From assembly GCF_014205215.1 (NCBI RefSeq), contig NZ_JACHNC010000001.1, positions 9,110,501-9,174,500 on the forward strand: a DNA stretch of 64,000 nt, written 5' to 3'. The stretch comes from Actinoplanes lobatus. Its GTDB lineage: Bacteria > Actinomycetota > Actinomycetes > Mycobacteriales > Micromonosporaceae. Shown here in pieces: positions 15,988-23,128 of this stretch (position 1 is its first letter; every line of letters starts with the position of its first letter). The notes under the pieces were generated by a model that had not been told where the DNA came from, made no database searches, and worked only from the letters and a program-made list of their open reading frames with translations. The translations under genes and the position numbers were made by a program.

Positions 15988-16736
15988 ACAGCATCGACGA
16001 GACACTGCGCACCATGGACGCCGCCGAGCCGGTCACCGGCGAGCAGCACCTCCGGGCCGCGGACACCCTGGAGCGGATCCTGGCCGCGGAGCCGGAGCCG
16101 GACCGTCCCCGCAGGAGCAGGGCGCGGCTCATCCTGGTGACCGCCGCGGTCGCGGTCCTGGCGGGCGGGCTGACACAGCTGCCGGACGGCGATCGGGCGT
16201 ACGCCTCCTGGACCCCGGCCCCGACGGCCCTGACCGACGCGGAGATCACCGTGATCGGCCCGGAGTGCCAGGAGGCGCTGCGGGACATGGACGAGGCGCG
16301 GCTGGTGCTGGCCGAGCGGCGCGGCGACTTCGCGATGCTGCTCTACCGCACCGAGAACCCGGACATGTCCGGCTCCTGCCTGGTGCGCAACGTTCCCGGC
16401 AGCGACGACGTGGACGATGTGATCGCGGGGAAGGCCGGTGGCAGCGGCCCGGCGCAGGTGGTGTCCGGGAGCGACTTCACCCAGGGGGCGATCGCCGATT
16501 TCCGGGGCGCGTCGATCACCGACGGCGCGGTCGGCTCGGACGTGACCGGTGTCACCGTTCACGCTGGAAAGCTCACCGCTCAGGCCACCGTACGTGACGG
16601 CCGCTATGTCGTCTGGTGGCCCGGACCGGCCTTCATCAGCGATGATGAGGGCGACCCGACACTGATGATCACCTACGATCTGACCCTGCGTAACGGCACG
16701 ATCGTCGCCGACGCCCAGCCGGCGCGCCCGCGCTGA
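15984..16736 (+). CDS. membrane-anchored partner (candidate anti-sigma factor)
   Basis: A 250-residue protein starting at GTG 15984, translationally coupled to the sigma gene. Residues 1-48 form a cytoplasmic helical segment with DETLRTMDAAEPVTG, and one membrane helix follows near 50-67 (ARLILVTAAVAVLAGGL). The remaining 180 residues should lie outside the cell. They contain two Cys (PECQEALRD and GSCLVRN) that could form a disulfide. No ZAS zinc motif is visible. Order and topology support an anti-sigma or sensor role by analogy; sequence similarity to a named family is not apparent. Confidence 0.7.
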   Translation: MNSIDETLRTMDAAEPVTGEQHLRAADTLERILAAEPEPDRPRRSRARLILVTAAVAVLAGGLTQLPDGDRAYASWTPAPTALTDAEITVIGPECQEALRDMDEARLVLAERRGDFAMLLYRTENPDMSGSCLVRNVPGSDDVDDVIAGKAGGSGPAQVVSGSDFTQGAIADFRGASITDGAVGSDVTGVTVHAGKLTAQATVRDGRYVVWWPGPAFISDDEGDPTLMITYDLTLRNGTIVADAQPARPR

Positions 16737-16807
16737 CCCCGGCCGTCACAGATCCGGGAGTCCTGGTGTCTGGAGGTCGTCCCAACGCGACGGCGAAGGA
16801 GCCGACA

Positions 16808-17281
16808 ATGGAAGCTCGTCTGGATCTGCTCAGCAACCCGGTGGCCGGCCGGATCATCAAGCACTTCACTGCGGCCGGCCTGGCGGTCAAGGACGCGGGC
16901 CTGCCGGCCGCGACCCGGGAGCTGGTACTGCTCCGGGTCAGCCAGATCAACGGCTGCGCGTTCTGCGTCGACATGCACAGCAAGGACGCCGCGCACGCCG
17001 GGGAGACCGCGCAGCGCCTGCACCTGGTGGCGGCCTGGCGGGAGGCGACGGTGTTCACCGACGCCGAGCGGGCCGCGCTGGAGCTGGCCGAGGAGGCCAC
17101 CCGGATCGCGGACGCGGCCGGCGGGGTCTCCGACGAGGTGTGGGAGAACGCCCGCAAGCACTACGACGAGGACCAGTTGGTGGCGCTGATCGCGACGATC
17201 GCGACGATCAACGCGTTCAACCGGTTCAACGTCATCGTGCAGCAGCCGGCCGGCTGGTACCAGGTCGGCATGCACTCGTGA
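16808..17281 (+). CDS. carboxymuconolactone decarboxylase family protein (AhpD-like)
   Basis: A 157-residue protein starting at ATG 16808 behind GAAGGAG; an ATG at 16766 is in frame but lacks a site. The motif CAFCVDMHSKDA near residue 52 has the redox C-x-x-C and following His of AhpD-like peroxidase-reducing proteins. The N-terminal LLSNPVAGRIIKHF and the later LVALIATIATINAFNRFNV are typical of the alkylhydroperoxidase subgroup next to sigma factors. It probably acts in peroxide detoxification. It follows the sigma/anti-sigma operon by 71 bp and ends in a strong terminator. Confidence 0.85.
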   Translation: MEARLDLLSNPVAGRIIKHFTAAGLAVKDAGLPAATRELVLLRVSQINGCAFCVDMHSKDAAHAGETAQRLHLVAAWREATVFTDAERAALELAEEATRIADAAGGVSDEVWENARKHYDEDQLVALIATIATINAFNRFNVIVQQPAGWYQVGMHS

Positions 17282-17284
17282 ACG

Positions 17285-17325
17285 CCGCGGGGGCTGTTTG
17301 AAGCCCTTTCAGACAGCCCCCGCGG
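17285..17325. terminator. strong hairpin terminator
   Basis: CCGCGGGGGCTGT (17285-17297) pairs perfectly with ACAGCCCCCGCGG (17313-17325) across a 15-base loop. It starts four bases after the AhpD-like stop and lies 40 bases before the convergent ArsR-ArsC stop, so it may serve both genes. Confidence 0.8.
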
Positions 17326-17364
17326 GCTGGAGGCGCGGTCAGTGAGCGTACCGATCGGAAGCGG

Positions 17365-18066
17365 TCATCGAAGCTGGCCCTTCAGGAAGTGGTGGACGCG
17401 GGTGTCGATCTCGGCGGCCGTACGGGTGAAGGCCGCGTAGTCGTCCCCCGGGTCGGGCAGGCTCCAGTGCCGCGCGCGGCCTCCGAAGTCGGGGCAGTTC
17501 TCCCGGGCCCGGTCGCAGAGGGTGACGACGTGGTCGAAGCGGCGCCCGGTGAGCGTGTTGAGGTGCCGGGTCTCCGGCGGCGCGTCCTCGATGCCGAAGC
17601 CGTCCCGCAGCACCCGGGCGGTGTGCGGATGGACCCGCGGTTTCGGCCGGACGCCGGCGCTCAGGACGGTCACCGCGCCGGCCGTGCGGTGGCGCAGCAG
17701 GGCCTCGGCGATCGGTGACCGCGCGCTGTTTCCGGTGCACACGAAGAGCACCGAGGCGGGCCCGGCGACCGGCGGGGAGCCGGCCGTGGTCAGCGCCGGG
17801 TGCAGGGCGGACGCCGTGGCGGTGAGTTCGGTGGCGCAGCGGGCCAGGTCCAGGTGGTAGTAGGTGTCCCGGGCGTCGTGGGCGCTGCGGGTGGCGGTGA
17901 CCAGCCCGCCGTCGCGCAGCAGCCGCAGGTGGTAGGAGACCAGGTTCTGCGGTTGGCCGACCCGGGCGACCAGTTCACGGACCCGCAGGTCGCCGCCGGC
18001 CAGCTCGGTGAGCAGCCGCCAGCGCAGCGGGTGCCCGGCGAGGCGCGGGAACGGGGGTACGTCCAT
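17365..18066 (-). CDS. ArsR regulator fused to arsenate reductase
   Basis: A 233-residue protein starting at ATG 18066. Residues 1-75 form an ArsR winged helix (HPLRWRLLTELA, then QNLVSYHLRLLRDGGLV). Residues 104-233 form a low-molecular-weight phosphatase fold with the P-loop VLFVCTGNSARSP (Cys110) and acid loop LPDPGDDY (Asp205). Cys184 and Cys191 are seven residues apart, as Cys82 and Cys89 are in the S. aureus pI258 ArsC, and lie at a similar distance from the P-loop Cys. This points to a thiol-relay arsenate reductase, not a tyrosine phosphatase. The ArsR part lacks the usual CxC metal site. No arsenite exporter gene is in the window. TAACGT six bases before ATG suggests a leaderless mRNA. 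Confidence 0.9.
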   Translation of the reverse strand: MDVPPFPRLAGHPLRWRLLTELAGGDLRVRELVARVGQPQNLVSYHLRLLRDGGLVTATRSAHDARDTYYHLDLARCATELTATASALHPALTTAGSPPVAGPASVLFVCTGNSARSPIAEALLRHRTAGAVTVLSAGVRPKPRVHPHTARVLRDGFGIEDAPPETRHLNTLTGRRFDHVVTLCDRARENCPDFGGRARHWSLPDPGDDYAAFTRTAAEIDTRVHHFLKGQLR

Positions 18067-18079
18067 GACCGCACGTTAC

Positions 18080-18095
18080 ATCAAGACGATTTGAC
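18080..18095 (-). promoter_or_regulatory. ArsR-type operator upstream of the fusion gene
   Basis: ATCAA-GACGAT-TTGAC, the A-TCAA-N6-TTGA form typical of ArsR/SmtB operators. It lies just upstream of the candidate -10 element (TAACGT, 18073-18078 on the minus strand), where binding would block RNA polymerase. This suggests autoregulation. Confidence 0.55.
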
Positions 18096-18185
18096 CTATC
18101 GACCGAAACCTGGCGTTCACATTCGTCTATGTCTTAATATCCCGAGAAAGTTTCGCGTCCCTGGCGTACCCCGAAGGGAACCCCC

Positions 18186-21100
18186 ATGCGCCGACGCCTC
18201 ACCCCCGTCCTCGCCGCCCTCCTCATCGCCTCCGCGGCGGTGGCCGTCGTGACCGGCCCACCGCCGGCCACGGCCGCTTTCGCCACCGACGACTACTGCC
18301 TCGGTGAGTGCTCCGACATCCTGCCGCCCGGGCAGAACGGGGACGCCGACCTCGCCACGATCCTGGCCCACCAGGCGTTCGGCACCATGCCGGCGAACGC
18401 CTCGAACCAGCTCGCCCCCTACGCCAACCTCACCTACGGCTACACCGGCCTGACCCCGCAGCAGATCGGCACGTTCTTCAACGACGCCTCGTACGGCGTA
18501 CCGGCCGCCCAGGTGGCCAGCACGGTCACGCCGCGCTCGGACGTCACGATCGTCCGCGACAAGGCCCTCGGCATCCCGCACGTCACCGGCACCACCCGCG
18601 CCGGGACGATGTTCGGCGCCGGTTACGCCGGCGCACAGGACCGCCTGTTCCTGATGGACCTGATGCGCCACGTGGCACGGGGCAGCCTGACCGGCTTCGC
18701 CGGCGGCGCCGCCGGGAACCGCGATCTGGAGCAGAGCGTCTGGCGCAACTCCCCCTACACCGAGGCCGACCTCCAGGCGCAACTCACCGCGCTGCGCGAC
18801 TCCGGCACGCGCGGGGCCCAACTGTACGACGACGTCGGGCAGTACCTGGCCGGCGTCAACAAGTACATCGACGACTGCATGGCGGCCCGGGACTGCCCCG
18901 GCGAGTACGTGCTCACCGGCCACCTCGACTCGGTCACCAACGCCGGCGGTCCCGAGGACTTCGTGATGACCGACCTGATCGCGGTCGCCGGGGTGATCGG
19001 CGGGCTGTTCGGCGGGGGCGGCGGCACCGAGATGCAGTCCGCGCTGGTCCGGGTCGCGGCCCGGGCGAAGTACGGCAACACCGTCGGCGACCAGGTGTGG
19101 CAGCAGTTCCGGTCGCAGAACGACCCGGAGGCGGTGCTCACGCTGCACGCGGGACAGTCGTTCCCGTACTCCTCGGGCGACCCGAACGCGGCCGGGGTGG
19201 CCATGCCGGACGCCGGCGCCACCCCGGAACCGCTGATCTACGACCGCACCGGATCCGCCGCCACCGGCGTGACCGGGGAGAGCGCGATCGCCGGGTCGCT
19301 GAGCACGCTCACCATCGACAGCGCCCACCGTGGCATGTCGAACGCCGCCGTGGTCAGCGCCGCGAACTCGGCCACCGGGCATCCGGTCGCCGTCTTCGGC
19401 CCGCAGACCGGCTACTTCGCCCCGCAGCTGCTCATGTTGCAGGAGCTGAAGGGGCCGGGGATCAGCAGCCGGGGTGTCGCGTTCAGCGGCCTCAACCTCT
19501 ACACGCTGCTGGGCCGCGGCCCGGACTACGCCTGGTCGGCCACGTCGTCGGTGCAGGACATCACCGACACGTACGCGATCCGGCTGTGCAACCCGGACGG
19601 CAGCGCGCCCACCACGGCGTCGTCGAACTACCTCTACCACGGCACCTGCACCGCCATGGAGACGCTGAGCCGGACGAACTCGTGGGCGCCGACGACCGCC
19701 GACTCCACCCCGGCCGGGTCGTACCGGCTGACCATGCTGCGCACGAAGTACGGCCTGGTCACCTGGCGCGGCACGGTCGGCGGGACACCGGTGGCGTTCA
19801 CCAGTCTGCGGTCCACCTACGGGCACGAGGCGGACTCGGCGATCGGCTTCCAGATGTTCAACGAGCCGGCCCAGATGGGTACGCCGGCCGCGTTCACGAA
19901 CGCGGCGTCGACCATCGCCTTCGCGTTCAACTGGTTCTACGTGAACTCGGCGGACACCGCGATGTTCACCTCCGGCAGCGAGCCGGTCCGCCCCGCCACG
20001 GCCGACCCGAACCTGCCCACCTGGGGTGACGCCGCGAACGAGTGGACCGGGTTCCGGCCGGCGAGCGCCCACGTCCAGGCGGTCAACCAGGACTACTTCG
20101 TCAGCTGGAACAACAAGCAGGCGGCCGGCTACTCGGCGGCCGACGGGAACTTCAGCTTCGGCGCGGTGCACCGCGGCGACCTGCTCGACGCGCCACTCAA
20201 GGCGGGCGTCGCGGCCGGGACGAAGTACGACCGGGCGTCCCTGCTCAAAGTGGTGGAGAAGGCCGGGCTCACCGATCTGCGCGGCTCCTCGGTCCTGCCC
20301 GACATCCTGCGGGTGATCGACACGGCCACCGTCACCGACAGCACCCAGGCGGCCGCGATCGCCAAGCTGCGCACCTGGCTGACCAACGGCGCGCTGCGCA
20401 AGGAGACCGCCTCCGGCAGCAAGGCCTACACCGACGCGGACGCCATCCGGATCTTCGACGCCTGGTGGCCGAAGCTGGTCCAGGCGCAGTTCTCCAGCGG
20501 TCTGGGCACCGGGCTCTCCGACGCGCTGGTCGACACGCTCCAGATCAACGAGTCGCCGTCCGGTGGCCAGACCGGGCCGGTCTCCGACCTGCCGCATTCG
20601 GCCAACGCGGCCCAGGGCCACAAGGGCAGTTCCTTCCAGTACGGCTGGTGGGGCTGGGTCGACAAGGACCTGCGCGCCGTCCTCGGTGACAGCGTGCCCA
20701 ACTGGTCCACGAAGTACTGCGGCGGCGGCACCGTCAGCGCCTGCCGTACCGCCCTGCTGACCAGCCTCTCCGCGGCCATCGCCGAGCCGGCCGCCACCAC
20801 CTACCCGGCCGACGAGCACTGCGCGGCCGGCAACCAGTGGTGCGCGGACGCGATCGTGCAGTCCCCGCTCGGTGGCATCACCCACAACCTGATCGCCTGG
20901 CAGAACCGGCCCACCTACCAGCAGGTCGTCTCGTTCCCGGCCAAACGCGGTGACGTCATCACCAACCGGGCGGCCGGGAAGGCGGTCACCGCGTCGAGCG
21001 TCCAGTCCGGCAACGCGGCGGCCAACGCGGTCGACGGCAGCTTATCGACCCGATGGGCCAGTTCCTGGTCCGACAACCAATGGATCAGGGTCGATCTGGG

Positions 21101-21344
21101 TGCGTCGGTTCCGGTGGGGCGCGTGCAGATCTTCTGGGAGTCGGCGTACGCGTCCGCGTACCGCATAGAGACATCGACCGACGGCAGCACCTGGACCCAG
21201 ATCGGTGCCGTGGCCGGAGGCAACGGCGGCGTCGACAACGTCGCATTGACTCCGGCCACCGCCCGCTACGTCCGCCTGACCGGGATCACGCGGGCAACCC
21301 AGTACGGACTGTCGATCTATGAGCTGGAGGTCTACTCATATTGA
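18186..21344 (+). CDS. secreted penicillin-acylase-family amidohydrolase with discoidin domain
   Basis: A 1052-residue protein starting at ATG 18186 behind GAAGGGAA. Residues 1-30 are a Sec signal peptide. The alpha-chain region contains VRDKALGIPHVTG and GYAGAQDRLFLMDLMRH (about 120-160). The beta-chain N-terminus is GMSNAAVVSAANSATGHP, giving Ser385 as the probable autocatalytic nucleophile of this N-terminal-nucleophile (S45) family. Residues about 925-1052 form an F5/8-type C (discoidin) carbohydrate-binding domain (AVDGSLSTRWASSW, WIRVDLG). Family members cleave acyl chains from lipopeptides (aculeacin A and echinocandin acylases of Actinoplanes) or quorum-sensing lactones. The natural substrate here is not known. 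The stop codon lies in a 13 bp tandem repeat. Confidence 0.9.
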   Translation: MRRRLTPVLAALLIASAAVAVVTGPPPATAAFATDDYCLGECSDILPPGQNGDADLATILAHQAFGTMPANASNQLAPYANLTYGYTGLTPQQIGTFFNDASYGVPAAQVASTVTPRSDVTIVRDKALGIPHVTGTTRAGTMFGAGYAGAQDRLFLMDLMRHVARGSLTGFAGGAAGNRDLEQSVWRNSPYTEADLQAQLTALRDSGTRGAQLYDDVGQYLAGVNKYIDDCMAARDCPGEYVLTGHLDSVTNAGGPEDFVMTDLIAVAGVIGGLFGGGGGTEMQSALVRVAARAKYGNTVGDQVWQQFRSQNDPEAVLTLHAGQSFPYSSGDPNAAGVAMPDAGATPEPLIYDRTGSAATGVTGESAIAGSLSTLTIDSAHRGMSNAAVVSAANSATGHPVAVFGPQTGYFAPQLLMLQELKGPGISSRGVAFSGLNLYTLLGRGPDYAWSATSSVQDITDTYAIRLCNPDGSAPTTASSNYLYHGTCTAMETLSRTNSWAPTTADSTPAGSYRLTMLRTKYGLVTWRGTVGGTPVAFTSLRSTYGHEADSAIGFQMFNEPAQMGTPAAFTNAASTIAFAFNWFYVNSADTAMFTSGSEPVRPATADPNLPTWGDAANEWTGFRPASAHVQAVNQDYFVSWNNKQAAGYSAADGNFSFGAVHRGDLLDAPLKAGVAAGTKYDRASLLKVVEKAGLTDLRGSSVLPDILRVIDTATVTDSTQAAAIAKLRTWLTNGALRKETASGSKAYTDADAIRIFDAWWPKLVQAQFSSGLGTGLSDALVDTLQINESPSGGQTGPVSDLPHSANAAQGHKGSSFQYGWWGWVDKDLRAVLGDSVPNWSTKYCGGGTVSACRTALLTSLSAAIAEPAATTYPADEHCAAGNQWCADAIVQSPLGGITHNLIAWQNRPTYQQVVSFPAKRGDVITNRAAGKAVTASSVQSGNAAANAVDGSLSTRWASSWSDNQWIRVDLGASVPVGRVQIFWESAYASAYRIETSTDGSTWTQIGAVAGGNGGVDNVALTPATARYVRLTGITRATQYGLSIYELEVYSY

Positions 21345-21555
21345 CGCTACACATTGACGCCTTACGTTGACGCTGCATGCTGACGCCTTACGTTGACGCT
21401 GCATGCTGACGCCTTACGTTGACGCTGCATGCTGACGTCTCACGTTGACGCTGCAAGCTGACGTCTCACGTTGACGCTGCAAGCTGACGCCTTACGTTGA
21501 CGCTGCATGTTGACGCCTCACGTTGACGCCTCACGTTGACGCTTCACATTGACGC
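21342..21555. repeat. 13 bp tandem repeat between convergent genes
   Basis: About 16 copies of a 13 bp unit alternate between TTGACGCTGCATG-like and CTGACGCCTTACG-like forms, giving a 26 bp higher-order period. The array spans the whole gap and includes the stop codons of both flanking genes: TGA of the acylase at its left end, and the stop of the VOC gene (21544-21546) at its right end. Confidence 0.9.
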
Positions 21556-21906
21556 CGAGATGCAGAACGGGTGGCCGGCCGGGTCGAGCAGCACCCGCCA
21601 GCGGTCCGGCTGCGGCTGGAAGTCCGGCTTGGTGGCGCCCAGTTCGAGGATCGCCGCCTCGCCGGACTCCAGGTCGTCGACGCCCAGCTCCAGGTGCGAC
21701 TGCTTCGGCACGTCCCCGTGCGGCCAGGTCGGTGGCACGTACTTGTCGACCTTGACGAAGCCGAGTCCGTTGCCGGGCTCGCCCAGGTAGACGAACTCGT
21801 CGGAGGAGAAGGCGACCTCCATGCCGAGCAGGGTGCTGTAGAAGCCGGCCAGGGCGGCGGGGTCGTCGCAGTCCAGGGAGAAGCCGACGTATTTGGCGAG
21901 GGCCAT
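21544..21906 (-). CDS. VOC (glyoxalase/bleomycin resistance) family protein
   Basis: A 120-residue protein starting at ATG 21906 behind AAAGGAG. It has the paired beta-alpha-beta-beta-beta modules of the vicinal-oxygen-chelate fold: KYVGFSLDCDDPAALAGFYSTLLGMEV at the start, and SHLELGVDDLESGEAAILELGA then WRVLLDPAGHPFCI at the end. Metal or ligand contacts cannot be assigned with confidence. It may be a lyase, a dioxygenase or a drug-binding protein. The last codons are formed by the 13 bp repeat. It is divergent from a WYL regulator, which probably controls it. Confidence 0.85.
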   Translation of the reverse strand: MALAKYVGFSLDCDDPAALAGFYSTLLGMEVAFSSDEFVYLGEPGNGLGFVKVDKYVPPTWPHGDVPKQSHLELGVDDLESGEAAILELGATKPDFQPQPDRWRVLLDPAGHPFCISASM

Positions 21907-21945
21907 GATGGTGCTCCTTTCGTCGGCTCCGACCCTGCCAGCCAT

Positions 21946-21966
21946 GACTGACATCCTGTGTCAGTC
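21946..21966. promoter_or_regulatory. perfect palindromic operator in the divergent gap
   Basis: GACTGACA-TCCTG-TGTCAGTC, 8 bp arms with a 5-base spacer, centred between the VOC start (21906) and the WYL regulator start (21987). It is the natural candidate for the binding site of the WYL regulator. Confidence 0.65.
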
Positions 21967-21986
21967 TTCTGTGGCAGGCTTCCGGC

Positions 21987-22958
21987 ATGCGTGCCAGCCG
22001 GTTGCTCTCCCTCGTCCTGCTGCTCCAGGACCGCGGGCGGCTCACCGCGCAGCAGCTCGCCGACGAGCTGGACGTGTCGGTGCGGACCGTCTACCGCGAC
22101 ATCGAAGCGCTCGGCGCCGCCGGAGTGCCGGTCTACGCCGAACTCGGCGCCAACGGCGGCTACCAGCTCGTCGACGGCTACCGGACCCGGCTCACCGGGC
22201 TCACCCCGCAGGAGGCCGGCGCCATCCTGCTGGCCGGGGTGCCGGAGGCGGCCGCCGAACTCGGCCTGGGCGCGGTCCTGACCACCGCCGAACTGAAACT
22301 GCGGGCGGCGCTGCCGGCCCGGCTCGCCCGGCACGTCGACGAGATCCGCGACCGGTTCCACCTCGACGCGGCCGGCTGGTTCCGGGAGACCGAGACCCAC
22401 CCGTACCTCGCGGCGCTGGCCGACGCGGTGTGGAATCGGCGGCGGGCCCGGATGCGCTACCGCCGCCATCGTGCCCCGCACGAGGTGGACCGGCTGATCG
22501 ACCCGCTCGGCATCGTGCTCAAGGCGGGAGTCTGGTATTTCGTGGCCCGGGTGGACGGGTCGGCGCGCACGTACCGGGTGGCCACGATCCTGGACCTGAC
22601 CGTCCTGGACGAGACGTTCGAGCGGCCCGAGGGCTTCGACCTCGCCTCGACGTGGGCGGAGTGGGCGATCGACTTCGAGCGCCGCCTGCACCGCGGCGTC
22701 GCCACGGTCCGCTTCTCCCCCGCCGGCCTGGAACGCATCCCGTATCTGATGACCCGTGCCATGGCCCGCAACGTGTCGTCCGGGCTGGGCTCGCCCGACC
22801 CGGACGGCTGGACCACGATCACCCTGCCCGTCGAGTCGGTACGGCACGCCCACGCCGAGTTCCTGCGTCTGGGCGCCGACGTCGAGGTCCTCGAACCGGC
22901 CGAGCTGCGCGAGATGATGCGGGCCAGCGCCGCCGCCATGACCCGCCTCTACGACTGA
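21987..22958 (+). CDS. HTH-WYL domain transcriptional regulator
   Basis: A 323-residue protein starting at ATG 21987. Residues 1-60 form a DeoR/HTH_11-type winged helix (RLLSLVLLLQDRGRLTAQQLADELDVSVRTVYRDIEAL). Residues about 140-215 form a WYL domain (MRYRRHRAPHEVDRLIDPLG, then VWYFVARVDGSARTYRVATI), which binds nucleic acid or small ligands. A C-terminal WCX-like extension follows. This is the YafY/PafC-type plan. It is divergent from the VOC gene across a perfect palindrome and probably controls both. The inducer is unknown. Confidence 0.9.
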   Translation: MRASRLLSLVLLLQDRGRLTAQQLADELDVSVRTVYRDIEALGAAGVPVYAELGANGGYQLVDGYRTRLTGLTPQEAGAILLAGVPEAAAELGLGAVLTTAELKLRAALPARLARHVDEIRDRFHLDAAGWFRETETHPYLAALADAVWNRRRARMRYRRHRAPHEVDRLIDPLGIVLKAGVWYFVARVDGSARTYRVATILDLTVLDETFERPEGFDLASTWAEWAIDFERRLHRGVATVRFSPAGLERIPYLMTRAMARNVSSGLGSPDPDGWTTITLPVESVRHAHAEFLRLGADVEVLEPAELREMMRASAAAMTRLYD

Positions 22959-22977
22959 TCGCCGCGCCGGGCTCGGT

Positions 22978-23128
22978 TCTCGCCACGGATGGCCTCTACG
23001 GCCGATCGCCGCATCGCAGCTCGGCGATCCACACGATTGCCTCTACGGCTGATCGGTGCGCCGCAACTCGGCGATCCACACGATTGCCTCTACGGCTGAT
23101 CGGTGCGCCGCAACTCGGCGAGGCTCGC
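22978..23128. repeat. 47 bp tandem repeat copying the end of the NACHT gene
   Basis: CCTCTACGG recurs at 22993, 23040 and 23087, a 47 bp period, in a unit that includes CTGATCGGTGCGCCGCAACTCGG. The innermost copy encodes the last codons and TAG stop of the gene ending at 23090; the outer copies lie beyond the stop. Two copies are nearly identical and the outermost has diverged. It looks like slippage duplication of the gene's 3' end. Confidence 0.8.

Noticed and set aside
18117..20885. A minus-strand frame of 922 codons opposite the penicillin acylase gene
   Set aside because: It has low-complexity Arg/Gly/Val content without motifs. The plus-strand gene is clearly real, with signal peptide and nucleophile motif.
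18186..21344. Calling this gene an aculeacin or echinocandin acylase
   Set aside because: It has the same fold and nucleophile motif, but it is longer and carries a discoidin domain, and specificity cannot be read from sequence.
21342..21555. CRISPR or origin iterons
   Set aside because: There are no spacers, the 13 bp units abut directly, and no replication gene or AT-rich region is near. A simple tandem repeat fits better.
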